From: Prevotella intermedia ATCC 25611 = DSM 20706
Lineage (GTDB): Bacteria > Bacteroidota > Bacteroidia > Bacteroidales > Bacteroidaceae
NCBI RefSeq assembly: GCF_001953955.1
Contig: NZ_CP019300.1
Span: 868,001-932,000, forward strand
Direction of reading: 5' to 3'
Length of the DNA stretch: 64,000 nt
Position numbers and translations under genes: made by a program. Below are positions 14,991 through 24,511 of this stretch, piece by piece (positions within the stretch are counted from its first letter, which is position 1; each line of letters opens with the position of its first letter). Under the pieces are notes generated by a model, which was not told the DNA's origin, searched no databases, and was given only the letters and a program-made list of their open reading frames with translations.

Positions 14991-16568
14991 TTAATAAGCT
15001 GTTCTGCGCTTGTTAATCCTCGAACGAATGGAACGGATAGAGCCGTCTGCGAGTCCCATAATGTGCATAATGTCCTTGTCGGTCTTGCCCAAATGTTCCA
15101 TAACGAGGAAAAATTGATACTTCGGAGAGAGTGTATCGTATTCCGAATCCAACGAATCTACAAAACTCATATTTATCAAACGATAGTATTCTATGAAGTT
15201 CTCGAATTCTTTTTTCCGCCAAAGCACTGTCGTTTGCCCTTCCATAATATGGGTATAGAGCCTGTGCCCCTCGCTGAGTGTCTTTCGGTGCTTGTCGAGC
15301 AGTATCTCCTTTTTTCTGTATAGCGACTCTATTTCCTTTTCTTTTTCCTGCCCTTGTTTCTCAAATTCGGCTATTTGACCTTCAAAAACCTTGATGCGCC
15401 GTTGGTCAATGGCAAGTGCATTCTTGGCTTTATAGGTTCTGTATCGTAGGAAGAAAAAGACTACGACGAACGAGAGCGAGAGTAAGATAATGGCAAAGAT
15501 ACCCGTTTCTATCTTCCGCTCGTATTCCTGCTTTGCCTTTATGTTGTCGAAAGCTATTTGGTTGCTCCGTATGTCGTTCTCTCTCCAACTCGTATACAGG
15601 CTGTCTTTCGTTCTTATAAGTTGTCGTGCCGTTTTTATGGCTCCTTTATAGTCGGCTGTGGCACATTGGTGGTTGAACCTTGAGTTCATCACATCGGTCC
15701 TTACTTGCATGTCGTTCGTCTTCAACGCTTTGTCCCACAGTTCGTTTGCCTTGGCTGTGTCGCCCTCACCGACGTAGATTGTGGCAAGATTGTCGTATGC
15801 AGCCCCCATTGGCGCAATGCTAATTGCTTTCAGCAGTGTTGCCTTTGCCTTTTGTGGATTGGTGGCTATGAGCTGTGCGCCGATGTTGTTGAGTATGTAT
15901 ATTTGTTCTTGTCGGGGTATGTAGTGCAACATTTCCATACTTTTCTTTATATAAATGTTGGCACTGTCGGCTTTGTCCAACTTGTTGTAAGCCACTGCAA
16001 TGTTGTTGTAGGCACGGGCAAGCTGCACTTTGTCCTTTGCCGTCGTGGCAATTCGGAGAACTTTCTTGGCATATCCGAGGGCAAGTTGCCGTTCGCCTGC
16101 CTCTTCGTTCATAATGAAAAGGTTCTCGTAGATTTTAAGTTTAAGATTGTCAGAAGTCAGCTTTTCGGCAGTATATTCGGCTTTCTTCATACAGACAATG
16201 GCTTCTTTCACCTGTCCTTGGTCGTAGACAATTGCCCCTTTGTGAAAATAAGCATCTGCCAACTGCTCCACATTGCCTTTCTGTTTTTCGTAGTATTCGA
16301 TGCTGTAATCTATCATATCGGTAGACTCTATGGGCTTGTAGAGCTTGTAGAGAAGATGTGTTTTCTGAAGAAAAAAGTCGGCAGAATCAGCACTGCTCGT
16401 CAAGTTGGCAGCATCTACCATATCTATTATTCTAAAAGCAGAGTCGATTTGGTTGTGTCGAATCAGCGAGTCAATTTCAGTCAGACGGTTGCTTGTCTCT
16501 GACGGAGTATGCCGACAACCGCATAATATGACCGTAAGTAATAGTAAAATAGGGAAAGGTTTGTTCAT
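14991..16568 (-). CDS. TPR membrane-anchored regulator with C-terminal DNA-binding-like domain
   Basis: This 525-residue protein follows a layout common in Bacteroidales. There is a lipoprotein-type signal (LLTVILCGC, cysteine 18). A tetratricopeptide array spans about residues 25-340, with repeats such as AYNNIAVAYNKLDKADSANIYIKKS. One transmembrane segment lies at about 352-374 (IFAIILLSLSFVVVFFFL). A coiled coil of about 80 residues (FEGQIAEFEKQGQEKEKEIE) follows. The C-terminus, YQFFLVMEHLGKTDKDIMHIMGLADGSIRSIRSRINKR, resembles a LuxR/sigma-region-4 helix-turn-helix. It probably senses something in the periplasm and signals inside; the target is unknown. The gene is monocistronic, and its 3' end nearly abuts a 186-bp element. 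Confidence 0.85.
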   Translation of the reverse strand: MNKPFPILLLLTVILCGCRHTPSETSNRLTEIDSLIRHNQIDSAFRIIDMVDAANLTSSADSADFFLQKTHLLYKLYKPIESTDMIDYSIEYYEKQKGNVEQLADAYFHKGAIVYDQGQVKEAIVCMKKAEYTAEKLTSDNLKLKIYENLFIMNEEAGERQLALGYAKKVLRIATTAKDKVQLARAYNNIAVAYNKLDKADSANIYIKKSMEMLHYIPRQEQIYILNNIGAQLIATNPQKAKATLLKAISIAPMGAAYDNLATIYVGEGDTAKANELWDKALKTNDMQVRTDVMNSRFNHQCATADYKGAIKTARQLIRTKDSLYTSWRENDIRSNQIAFDNIKAKQEYERKIETGIFAIILLSLSFVVVFFFLRYRTYKAKNALAIDQRRIKVFEGQIAEFEKQGQEKEKEIESLYRKKEILLDKHRKTLSEGHRLYTHIMEGQTTVLWRKKEFENFIEYYRLINMSFVDSLDSEYDTLSPKYQFFLVMEHLGKTDKDIMHIMGLADGSIRSIRSRINKRRTAY

Positions 16569-16772
16569 CTTAGTTTAATTTCTATTGCTACAAAAATACA
16601 TTTTTTTTCTTAGAAATCGGCATATTTTAGGTATTGACATACTTTTTTTGTTGCATTTTTATATTGCATAGCCCTTTCAGTAAGCCTGAAAAGTATTGCA
16701 ATAGGCTTATAATCAGACGTTTTGTATTTATCTTATGTCGCAACAGAGTATTTTAATAAAGTGATAGAAAAC

Positions 16773-16803
16773 TTGCATTTTTGAATAATTAATTCTATTT
16801 TTG
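16773..16803 (+). promoter_or_regulatory. Promoter of the LRR gene at 16861
   Basis: TTG at 16773-16775 and TATTTTTG at 16796-16803, spacing 20 bp. Upstream, TAAGCCT...AGGCTTA (16681-16709) is a 7-bp inverted pair between the divergent genes. Confidence 0.7.
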
Positions 16804-16860
16804 TCTTAGAAACACAAATTAAGTGCACTGAAATAGATAACGACTTAAACAACTATCGGT

Positions 16861-18681
16861 ATGGAAAAGAACGTAAAGAAAACACTTTTGCTGCTTACAA
16901 TCTTCCTTGTAGGCTTTTTGAATGTTGCGTGGGCACAAGATAACCAGCCTGCTGAACCTTTTGTGAAAATGCACTTTGCAGGCGCAGTAAATAGCAAATA
17001 TGCGCTGTTGATAATGGGTGCGGAAGAAGGAGAGTACACCCTTGATTGGGGCAATGGAAAGACTTATAAAGGCAAACTCCACAAAACAGCCACGCGCATA
17101 CAGGGCAATACCGAAGGACAAGACCTGACTATCTACGGAAACATTGCAGTTTTAGAATGTTCCAACAACCAACTGACGACTCTCGACGTTACAAAATTGC
17201 CTGCACTTACGCATCTTATATCACGTAAAAACTTTGTCAGGGCTTTGGACGTATCAGCCAATACCGAACTGAAGTTTATCTATGTGCAGGATTCGCCGTT
17301 AGAACAACTCGACCTAACTCGCAATTCCAAGGTAGACAGCCTTATCCTTACCAACAACAGACTTAAGGAACTGACGCTCGCATCGCACCCAACGCTGGAA
17401 CTGCTTATGTGTACGTCGAATGCACAACTGAAGAAACTAAACCTTAAGGAATGTCCTAAGCTAAAGCATCTTGATGCCTTACAGACGCTTGTAGATGAAT
17501 ACGACTTGAGTGGGAATGGCGAGTTGAGGTATGTTGCAGTAGGAATGGGACGACCATTGCGTACACTTTCGTTGCCACAAAACAACAAGATTGATACGCT
17601 GATGGTGCCTGCCGCGGGACTGAAGAAGATAGATTTGTCGCAAACAAAGCAACTAAAGCTGTTGGGAATAGACAACAACTACGAGCTTTCGCAGCTTGAT
17701 TTGACAGGAATGAAGCAACTGCGGGATTTGTCGTGCGAGGGAAACAGCCTCACGAGTCTGAATCTATCGGATTGCCGAAACCTTGTTACGCTGGTGTGCA
17801 ACAATAACCAATTGTCAGATCTTGATGTCAGTGGATTGGACAAGTTAGAGATTTTAACCTGCTTTTCTAACGACCTTTCCTCGTTGAATCTAACAGGTTG
17901 TACAAGTCTAAAGAGCTTGGATTGCTCGGTAAACCCTAAATTGAGTACAGCTGACCTTCCTCGTTCGCTGACCTCTCTCAATTGTAGCAGCTGCAGTTTC
18001 TCGCAGATAGAAACAACAAAACTGCCATTGCTGACCAACCTTACTTGCGATGGCAACCAAATTGGCACGCTTGATTTGTCGGCACAAACGAAGCTTACAG
18101 CTGTCAATTGTAGCAATAACAAAATTAAACAACTTGATTTCAGCAACTGTGTTAATCTGCTTGATGTCGTCATTGCTGGAAATCCAATCAACGGTGGCAT
18201 CAGTTTCGCTAATTGCAACAACTTGCGTTATGTATCTGTGAACAATACAAAGTTAGACGCTTGTGCCTTGAACGATATGTATCGCTCTCTCAGAAAGAAG
18301 CGTCCCGAGGACGAACACAACGACTTGCACGGCATTCTTCTGTTCAACAATGTTCCTGGAGCAGCTGAAGTGAGCCGTACGCAGATTGCAACAGATAAGG
18401 GTTGGTTGGTTTCTAATGTCGGTGATGGCACGGGTTGTCAAGAGGACGGAATCGCCAAAGTTGGTTCCGAGAGTCAGTTGTACATCAATGCAACCGACGA
18501 TGGCTGGGTGATTGGCAATCTTCCTGCCGATGCACGTGAGGTTCTGCTCACCACTCTTGGCGGACAAGTAGTGGCTCGCTACCGCGTTACGGCACCATCG
18601 TTGCGTGTAAAAGCTCCACGGAAAGGAGTATATATCGTTTCGGTAGATGGTGGAAACAGCAAAGTTTGCATACAGAAGTAA
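16861..18681 (+). CDS. Secreted leucine-rich repeat protein with T9SS-type C-terminus
   Basis: The protein has 606 residues. The signal peptide ends at AWAQ (residue ~25). The N-terminal beta module (about 30-95), with LDWGNGKTYKG and TIYGNIAVL, is clearly related to the modules of the protein at 9362. About twenty LRRs of ~21 residues follow (LTSLNLSDCRNLVTLVCNNN type), rich in cysteine at the L-x-C position. The last ~80 residues end RVKAPRKGVYIVSVDGGNSKVCIQK, the shape of a T9SS sorting domain. It is probably a cell-surface protein; its ligand is unknown. It is separated by 64 bp from the next LRR gene, and the two may be transcribed together. The start at 16861 fits both the promoter and the signal peptide. 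Confidence 0.9.
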   Translation: MEKNVKKTLLLLTIFLVGFLNVAWAQDNQPAEPFVKMHFAGAVNSKYALLIMGAEEGEYTLDWGNGKTYKGKLHKTATRIQGNTEGQDLTIYGNIAVLECSNNQLTTLDVTKLPALTHLISRKNFVRALDVSANTELKFIYVQDSPLEQLDLTRNSKVDSLILTNNRLKELTLASHPTLELLMCTSNAQLKKLNLKECPKLKHLDALQTLVDEYDLSGNGELRYVAVGMGRPLRTLSLPQNNKIDTLMVPAAGLKKIDLSQTKQLKLLGIDNNYELSQLDLTGMKQLRDLSCEGNSLTSLNLSDCRNLVTLVCNNNQLSDLDVSGLDKLEILTCFSNDLSSLNLTGCTSLKSLDCSVNPKLSTADLPRSLTSLNCSSCSFSQIETTKLPLLTNLTCDGNQIGTLDLSAQTKLTAVNCSNNKIKQLDFSNCVNLLDVVIAGNPINGGISFANCNNLRYVSVNNTKLDACALNDMYRSLRKKRPEDEHNDLHGILLFNNVPGAAEVSRTQIATDKGWLVSNVGDGTGCQEDGIAKVGSESQLYINATDDGWVIGNLPADAREVLLTTLGGQVVARYRVTAPSLRVKAPRKGVYIVSVDGGNSKVCIQK

Positions 18682-18745
18682 TGACAGCGTGTGAACATTG
18701 CCAAGCGTTAATGTACTTGATTAGTAAATATAGATATTGTAGATT

Positions 18746-20686
18746 ATGAAAAAGTTGATGACATTGTTTCTCTTTCTGTGCGCTTTTGCACAAGCATCTT
18801 TCATCTCTGCTGCAGTTAAGGCTGCTCCCAAAGGAGAAGATGGTGAGAGAGTAAAGAAAGTTGTAGTCCATGTTAATAAAGCTGGCGAACTTGAAGACAA
18901 GGTTCCAGAGAATGTGTGGCTTGATGTTGTAGATACGCTGAAGATAGTTGGACCACTGAACAGCTACGACCTGCGCTGGGTGAGAAAGTTCTGTGGCTCC
19001 GACGAATATGGCGCACTGATTCCCAAAACGCTGAAAAGAATAGACCTTTCTGAGGCTACTTTCGTTTCTACTGGTGATACATCGGAGAGCTACTATATCT
19101 TTACTGATGATTTAGGAAAGGATAGAAAATACTTCGTTGATGGCACCAAGCCAACCCTTCTGCCCGAGAAACTCTTCTTCAAATGTTGCAGCATCGAGTC
19201 GATAGTACTTCCTAAGTATATCCGAGAATTAGGTATTGGCGCATTCTTCAGGTGCGTCAGTATGAAAGAAGTCATCATTCCCGACGAGGTAACCGATATT
19301 CAGCACACGGTATTCGGTGTCTGTGCCTCGTTGGAAACCATCAAGTTGCCGTCGCAACTCAAGACAATGGGAAATTATGTATTCACCTATTGCGAGAAAC
19401 TGCAGGAAGTTATTATCCCCGATGGTGTAACGAAAATCAACAAACGAACATTCGACCAGACACCTAATATGAAGAAGCTGACCCTTCCAAAGAATCTTCA
19501 AGAACTGTCGATTGAAGCATTTTTCGGTGCAAATGGGTTGGAAGAGATTCAAATCCCAGAAGGAATCACGATGCTACCCGAAGGTTCTTTTGGCTTTTGC
19601 GAGGCATTGAACAAGGTGGAATTGCCTGCGTCAATCACAAAGATAGACAAGAATGCTTTCCAAGATTGCCCTAATTTGGAAACGGTAGAAATGAAGGAAG
19701 GACTCAAACACATCGCCGTATATGCGTTTCAGAACTGTAAGAAGCTGCATGATGTGAAGCTTCCAAACTCGTTGGAAACCATAGAGAACGAAGTATTCCT
19801 CAATTGCACCGATATGTCGGGACTGAAATTGGGCAATGGATTAAAGACGATAGGCGAGAAAGCCTTCTTCCACAATCATGGTATAGAGTCGCTCAATTTA
19901 CCCGAAACGGTAGAGAAAATCGACTATGCAGCCTTTGCCGAGTGTCTTGGACTGAAGCGTGTGTCGTTGGGCAAGTCTGTTGCGGAAGTTGTTGACAATC
20001 CGTTCCTCGGCTGCACTGCACTTCAAGCGTTTGAAGTAGATACCGACAATAAGAAGTATGCGGTGGAAGACGGCACGCTCTATTCAAAGGATTACACCAC
20101 ACTTTATATTTATCCGAACGGAAAGGAAAGCAAGACTTTTGTGCTGAATACTGCTACAAAGAAGATAAACGACTTTGCTTTTTGGTATTGCAAGAACCTC
20201 GAGAAAGTAGAATTTTCGCCCGTTTTCAATGAGTTTGGTTACAGAGCATTCTGCGGTTGCAGTGGTTTGAACAATCTGATAGTCAAGACCAAAACACCAG
20301 TAGAGAACCCCTATACAGACGATGTGTTTGAAAATGTCAAAAAAGAGTCGTGCACGCTGACCGTACCAGCAGGCAGCAAGCAGGCTTATCTTGCATCGCG
20401 CACGTGGAAGGACTTCAAGATAGTAGAGGCTGTTTCCGATGCAGTGGAGAGTGTTTACAGTGAGAAGACAACCGTGAAGAACAACGGAAACAGTATCGTA
20501 GTATCGAACGTAGCGTCTGGTTTCCACACGGCTACACTGTACGACCTTATGGGACGTAAGATTTCGGAAGCTGCGGTGCAGTCAGGTAGAGCACAAATTG
20601 ATGCCACTGGTGTTCCTTCTGGAATCTATGTGGTTACGCTTCGCGGTACGCAGGGCAGTTGTTCAATGAAACTGACATGCGATTAA
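18746..20686 (+). CDS. Secreted BspA-like LRR_5 protein with T9SS-type C-terminus
   Basis: The protein has 646 residues. The signal peptide covers about residues 1-22 (MKKLMTLFLFLCAFAQASFISA). A region unlike the repeats (about 30-130) comes first. Around fifteen BspA repeats of ~23 residues follow, for example IEKIDYAAFAECLGLKRVSLGKS and LKTIGEKAFFHNHGIESLNLP. The last ~75 residues, including TATLYDLMGRKISE and PSGIYVVTLRG, resemble a T9SS sorting domain. BspA of Tannerella and its relatives bind fibronectin and other bacteria; the same role is only inferred here. It follows another LRR gene by 64 bp on the same strand. The TTG/TAGATATTG sequence between them is a poor promoter, so a bicistronic unit is plausible. 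Confidence 0.9.
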   Translation: MKKLMTLFLFLCAFAQASFISAAVKAAPKGEDGERVKKVVVHVNKAGELEDKVPENVWLDVVDTLKIVGPLNSYDLRWVRKFCGSDEYGALIPKTLKRIDLSEATFVSTGDTSESYYIFTDDLGKDRKYFVDGTKPTLLPEKLFFKCCSIESIVLPKYIRELGIGAFFRCVSMKEVIIPDEVTDIQHTVFGVCASLETIKLPSQLKTMGNYVFTYCEKLQEVIIPDGVTKINKRTFDQTPNMKKLTLPKNLQELSIEAFFGANGLEEIQIPEGITMLPEGSFGFCEALNKVELPASITKIDKNAFQDCPNLETVEMKEGLKHIAVYAFQNCKKLHDVKLPNSLETIENEVFLNCTDMSGLKLGNGLKTIGEKAFFHNHGIESLNLPETVEKIDYAAFAECLGLKRVSLGKSVAEVVDNPFLGCTALQAFEVDTDNKKYAVEDGTLYSKDYTTLYIYPNGKESKTFVLNTATKKINDFAFWYCKNLEKVEFSPVFNEFGYRAFCGCSGLNNLIVKTKTPVENPYTDDVFENVKKESCTLTVPAGSKQAYLASRTWKDFKIVEAVSDAVESVYSEKTTVKNNGNSIVVSNVASGFHTATLYDLMGRKISEAAVQSGRAQIDATGVPSGIYVVTLRGTQGSCSMKLTCD

Positions 20687-20889
20687 TCAATTACATTATT
20701 AATAATAAAGACGATATGAAATGGAAAGACGATGCCGCCTTGAATACTTCAAGACAGCATTGTTTTTGCGTATATGGACATCTGTAAAATGAGTATTAGA
20801 TGAAATCTGATAATGAACAATAGAGTTTTATTTAGGGAACAATTTCCTTTTTGTCGCTTAAGGCAAATATTGGAAATTACCTCTGACTT

Positions 20890-21075
20890 TGTAAAGATAA
20901 TTCTGATGGAAAATGATAATTTCGATTTGGCATTGCGAAAGCGGCTGTTTTGCGATGCAAAACCTACGCTTTTACCGTGCAAAACAGCCGCTTTTGGAAT
21001 GCAAAACAATAGGTTTTGTAAAGTATTGATACATAATAAGTTAGGTGATAGATGCGTGTATGAAAAATATTTACA
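20890..21075 (+). repeat. 186-bp dispersed element, copy 2
   Basis: TGTAAA at 20890 and TTTACA ending 21075, exactly 186 bp. Heptads GCGGCTG, CCTACGC, CAGCCGC, CAATAGG. It lies in the 20687-21398 gap between two same-strand genes. Apart from this element and the dsbD promoter, that gap shows nothing recognisable. Confidence 0.9.
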
Positions 21076-21284
21076 GTCCTATGATGCTCTTTTTATTCAT
21101 AAAGTAAGCTGTTTTTATAAAATTATCACCGCCTCTTTGTTATCAATATTCAACAGCTGCAAAGTTCTGTACTTTCATTACAATGAACCCGCAAGCTTGC
21201 TTTAGTCGGCATCAAATAATTCTATTATGGGCTTTATAAAACTGAAAAAAAACGTAATAATAAACCACAAATGTAGTGTAATGG

Positions 21285-21315
21285 TTTTGTTTTTAAAAAA
21301 ATAACATTATCTTTG
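21285..21315 (+). promoter_or_regulatory. Promoter of dsbD
   Basis: TTTTG at 21285-21289 and TATCTTTG at 21308-21315, spacing 18 bp. Confidence 0.7.
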
Positions 21316-21398
21316 CACGCAAGTAATATTTTTAAACGCTACAACTCATGAAAACAGAAGAACAAAAATATAGCAATAATTTAAATAAAAAGAAAACA

Positions 21399-23456
21399 AT
21401 GAAATCTAAGATTCTTTTAGCCTTATTTGCGCTATTCAATTTAACAGTGATGGCGCAAAATCCTGTACGTTTTAGTGTACAGCAAAAGAAAGTATCGCCA
21501 ACAGAAGTAGATGTTATCTTCACCGCTAAGATTGATGCTGGTTGGCACGTTTATTCTACTGGACTCCCTGCTGGAGGACCTACATCAGCTTCTATTAAAA
21601 CCGAAAAGGCTGAAGGTGCGCAACCTGTAGGCAAACTTACACCTCGTGGTAAGGAAATAAACGTGTTCGATAAGGTGTTCGAGATGAAACTCCGTTACTT
21701 TGAACACAATGTAAGCTTCGTACAGAAATATAAAATCACGGGCAAAACCTATAAGATTTCTGGTTATATGGAGTATGGTGCATGTAACGACGAAATGTGT
21801 ATGCCACCTTCTTCTATAGAATTTAGCTATACTGGCAATGGTCCTGCTGATGCTCCTGCAGCAGCAGAAGCACCCGATGCAAAGGAAGGCGAAACTGCAG
21901 AAGCTGATGGAGCTACGGCTTTGAGCGCAACTACGGATACAGCAAAGACAGCACAGGACGGTGCAACATTGCAAGGCGACTCTGCACAAGCTGCAGGAGT
22001 AGACGCTGCGAACCCATCAGACCTTTGGCGTCCTGTAATAAAGGAGTTGAGTGAGTTCAGTGCTGGGAAAGATAACAAGAACCATTCTTTGTGGTACATC
22101 TTTATAATGGGTGTTGTAGGTGGCTTTGTTGCCCTGCTTACACCTTGTGTATGGCCAATTATTCCAATGACCGTTAGCTTCTTCTTGAAGCGTGCAAAGG
22201 ACGATAAGCGCAAAGGTATTCGCGACGCTGTAACGTATGGTATCTCTATTATCGTAATTTATATGGGCTTGGCAGCTGTCATTACGGCTCTCTTTGGTCC
22301 ACAGAAGTTGAACGAATTGGCAACAAATGCACCATTCAACATCTTCTTCTTCCTTATGTTGGTAGTGTTTGCATTGAGTTTCTTCGGTTGGTTCGAACTT
22401 CGTTTGCCATCTTCATGGGGAAATGCAATCGACAATAAGGCAGCTGCAACGACAGGTTTGCTTTCTATTTTCTTGATGGCTTTCACCCTTTCTTTGGTGT
22501 CTTTCTCTTGTACAGCACCTGTTGTAGGTTTGCTTCTCGTACAGGCAGCCACCAGTGGCGACTGGGTTGCACCTACCATCGGTATGTTTGGCTTTGCTTT
22601 AGCATTGGCATTGCCTTTCACACTCTTCGCTTTGTTCCCAACATGGTTGAAGCAAGCACCTAAATCAGGCTCATGGATGAATATGATTAAGGTTGTATTG
22701 GGCTTCATAGAATTGGCATTTGCATTCAAGTTCTTGTCTGTTGCCGACCTTGCATACGGCTGGCATATCCTTGACAGAGAGACTTTCCTCGCTATATGGA
22801 TTGTTATTTTCGGACTAATGGGCTTGTATCTCATTGGCAGACTGAAGTTCCCACACGACGACCCAACCCAAATGGCAATGCCAGTGCCAGCTATTATGCT
22901 CGGTATGATTTCTTTAGCCTTCACCGTATATATGGTACCGGGCTTGTGGGGTGCGCCTTTGAAAGCCGTTAGTGCATTTGCACCACCTATTTACACACAG
23001 GATTTCAACCTGCATCATCAAGAAGTAGAACCTAAATACAAGGATTACGAAGAGGGAATGCGTGCCGCTGCACAGGCAGGAAAGCCAGTATTGCTCGACT
23101 TTACAGGCTTTGGCTGTGTGAACTGTCGTAAGATGGAAGGTGCGGTGTGGACAAATGCCGAAGTAGCAGAGAAGCTAAACAACGACTACATTTTGATTTC
23201 GCTCTACGTAGACGACAAAACACCGTTGAAAGAACCTATCAAGGTGAAGCGTTCTGATGGTACAACACGTACCTTGCGCACCATTGGCGACAAGTGGAGC
23301 TACTTGCAAGAGTCTAAGTTTGGCTACTTGGCACAACCTTTCTATGTAACGGTAGACAACCAAGGAAACCCACTTAGCGGTAGCTTTGTTTATAAAGAAG
23401 ACATTCCTGGCTATCTCAAATTCTTGGATAAGGGAGTGGAAAACTATAAGAAATAA
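21399..23456 (+). CDS. dsbD: Thiol:disulfide interchange protein DsbD (cytochrome c biogenesis transmembrane type)
   Basis: It carries electrons from cytoplasmic thioredoxin across the inner membrane to periplasmic reductases. From the chosen start MKSKILL it has 685 residues. A signal peptide (cut near TVMAQ) leads into an N-terminal immunoglobulin-like DsbD-alpha domain with the cysteine pair CNDEMC. An acidic, alanine-rich linker of about 55 residues follows. The membrane domain carries TPCVWPIIP and SFSCTAPVVG, the two hallmark cysteine sites of the CcdA/DsbD family. The C-terminal thioredoxin-like domain has the active site C573-V-N-C576. The frame opens 17 codons upstream, but that extension would hide the signal peptide. 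It has its own promoter and a terminator at 23528. The gene name is by family; a role for this homologue in cytochrome c maturation is possible. Confidence 0.93.
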   Translation: MKSKILLALFALFNLTVMAQNPVRFSVQQKKVSPTEVDVIFTAKIDAGWHVYSTGLPAGGPTSASIKTEKAEGAQPVGKLTPRGKEINVFDKVFEMKLRYFEHNVSFVQKYKITGKTYKISGYMEYGACNDEMCMPPSSIEFSYTGNGPADAPAAAEAPDAKEGETAEADGATALSATTDTAKTAQDGATLQGDSAQAAGVDAANPSDLWRPVIKELSEFSAGKDNKNHSLWYIFIMGVVGGFVALLTPCVWPIIPMTVSFFLKRAKDDKRKGIRDAVTYGISIIVIYMGLAAVITALFGPQKLNELATNAPFNIFFFLMLVVFALSFFGWFELRLPSSWGNAIDNKAAATTGLLSIFLMAFTLSLVSFSCTAPVVGLLLVQAATSGDWVAPTIGMFGFALALALPFTLFALFPTWLKQAPKSGSWMNMIKVVLGFIELAFAFKFLSVADLAYGWHILDRETFLAIWIVIFGLMGLYLIGRLKFPHDDPTQMAMPVPAIMLGMISLAFTVYMVPGLWGAPLKAVSAFAPPIYTQDFNLHHQEVEPKYKDYEEGMRAAAQAGKPVLLDFTGFGCVNCRKMEGAVWTNAEVAEKLNNDYILISLYVDDKTPLKEPIKVKRSDGTTRTLRTIGDKWSYLQESKFGYLAQPFYVTVDNQGNPLSGSFVYKEDIPGYLKFLDKGVENYKK

Positions 23457-23527
23457 TCGTTTGTAGGTTTATGGCTCGCAATTGTGGGGCTGTATAACCA
23501 GACTTGAAATTTATTTGTCAATAGGGT

Positions 23528-23576
23528 AAGACCAGCAAGTTATAGTTCTCAGAACAAATACTTGTTGGTCTTTTTC
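23528..23576 (+). terminator. Terminator after dsbD
   Basis: AGACCAGCAAGT pairs with ACTTGTTGGTCT (one G-T pair), followed by TTTTTCTG. The loop is about 20 bases. Confidence 0.8.
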
Positions 23577-23730
23577 TGTGTCTAATCTTTCCTATTATGC
23601 AAGAATTTTACTGCTATTCTATTTTTATTATAAAATATGGAGTATATAATAATAAAATGTTTAAATATAGGAAAATATGGATATGTTATGTGAATAGGGT
23701 TTAAAAACACATCTAAAAAATCCTAATTTG

Positions 23731-23762
23731 TTTTGGCGTTCAATACTTTTCGTTTACATTTG
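23731..23762 (+). promoter_or_regulatory. Promoter of rsmI
   Basis: TTTTG at 23731-23735 and TACATTTG at 23755-23762, spacing 19 bp. The transcript would begin about at the ATG (23771), so the message may be almost leaderless. Confidence 0.65.
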
Positions 23763-23770
23763 CAACGCTT

Positions 23771-24493
23771 ATGGGTATTTTATATCTTGTACCGACACCT
23801 GTGGGGAATATGGAAGACATGACATTTCGTGCCGTTCGAATTCTCAAGGAAGCAGACTTGATACTCTGCGAAGATACTCGCACGTCGGGTATTTTGCTGA
23901 AATATTTTGAAATAAAGAACCATTTGGTATCGCACCACAAGTATAATGAACACGGAACAGCAGCAGGAATCGTGAACCGACTAAAGGCTGGCGAAACCAT
24001 TGCGCTTATTTCCGATGCTGGCACACCCGGTATCAGCGACCCTGGTTTTTACTTAGCGAGGGAAGCTATTGCAGCTGGCATTACCGTTCAGACCCTTCCG
24101 GGGGCAACAGCTATGATTCCTGCCTTGGTGTCGAGTGGCTTTCCTTGCGACCGCTTCTGCTTCGAAGGCTTCTTGCCACAGAAGAAAGGACGCAAGACAC
24201 AGATAGAAAGCCTTGTCGAAGAGAGCAGAACAATGGTCTTTTACGAGTCGCCTTATCGCATCGTAAAAACATTGGAACAGTTCATAGAGGCGTTTGGCGA
24301 AGACCGTTTGGTGAGTTGTTGCCGCGAAATATCCAAGCTGCACGAGGAGAGCGTGCGCGGAACACTGGCAGAAGTGCTTGCCCATTTCAAGGAGACAGCA
24401 CCCCGAGGCGAGTTTGTTATCGTATTGGCAGGCAAGTCGAAAGGGAAAAAGAGTAAAAGCATCAGCGAAGAAGACGATTCTTCAAAATTATGA
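23771..24493 (+). CDS. rsmI: 16S rRNA (cytidine(1402)-2'-O)-methyltransferase RsmI
   Basis: It methylates the ribose of C1402 in 16S rRNA using S-adenosylmethionine, fine-tuning the ribosomal P site. The 240-residue protein shows the tetrapyrrole-methylase fold: LYLVPTPVGNMEDMTFRA at the N-terminus, CEDTRTSGILLKYF, ISDAGTPGISDPG (SAM-binding loop), LPGATAMIPALVSSG and FYESPYRIVKTL. All are diagnostic for RsmI. The length is slightly shorter than E. coli RsmI, and the tail is a lysine- and serine-rich stretch. It is followed after 18 bp by a lipoprotein gene on the same strand and probably shares a transcript with it. The start codon lies only 8 bases past the -7 box, so initiation is either leaderless or from a slightly earlier start. 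Confidence 0.95.
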   Translation: MGILYLVPTPVGNMEDMTFRAVRILKEADLILCEDTRTSGILLKYFEIKNHLVSHHKYNEHGTAAGIVNRLKAGETIALISDAGTPGISDPGFYLAREAIAAGITVQTLPGATAMIPALVSSGFPCDRFCFEGFLPQKKGRKTQIESLVEESRTMVFYESPYRIVKTLEQFIEAFGEDRLVSCCREISKLHEESVRGTLAEVLAHFKETAPRGEFVIVLAGKSKGKKSKSISEEDDSSKL

Positions 24494-24511
24494 ATGAAAA
24501 TAAAATAGATT

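Noticed and set aside
15705..16502. 265-codon plus-strand frame opposite the TPR regulator
   Set aside because: It is antisense to a well-supported TPR protein; cysteine/valine/phenylalanine-rich shadow composition.
16681..16709. TAAGCCT...AGGCTTA inverted pair between the divergent TPR and LRR genes
   Set aside because: Only 7 bp with a 15-base spacer and no T-run; too weak to call an operator or terminator.
20813..21205. 130-codon frame covering 186-bp element copy 2
   Set aside because: It arises from the open frame of the repeat plus random AT-rich flank; no signal for translation. The same applies to frames at 25459-25749, 36204-36452, 44696-44968 and 61477-61740.
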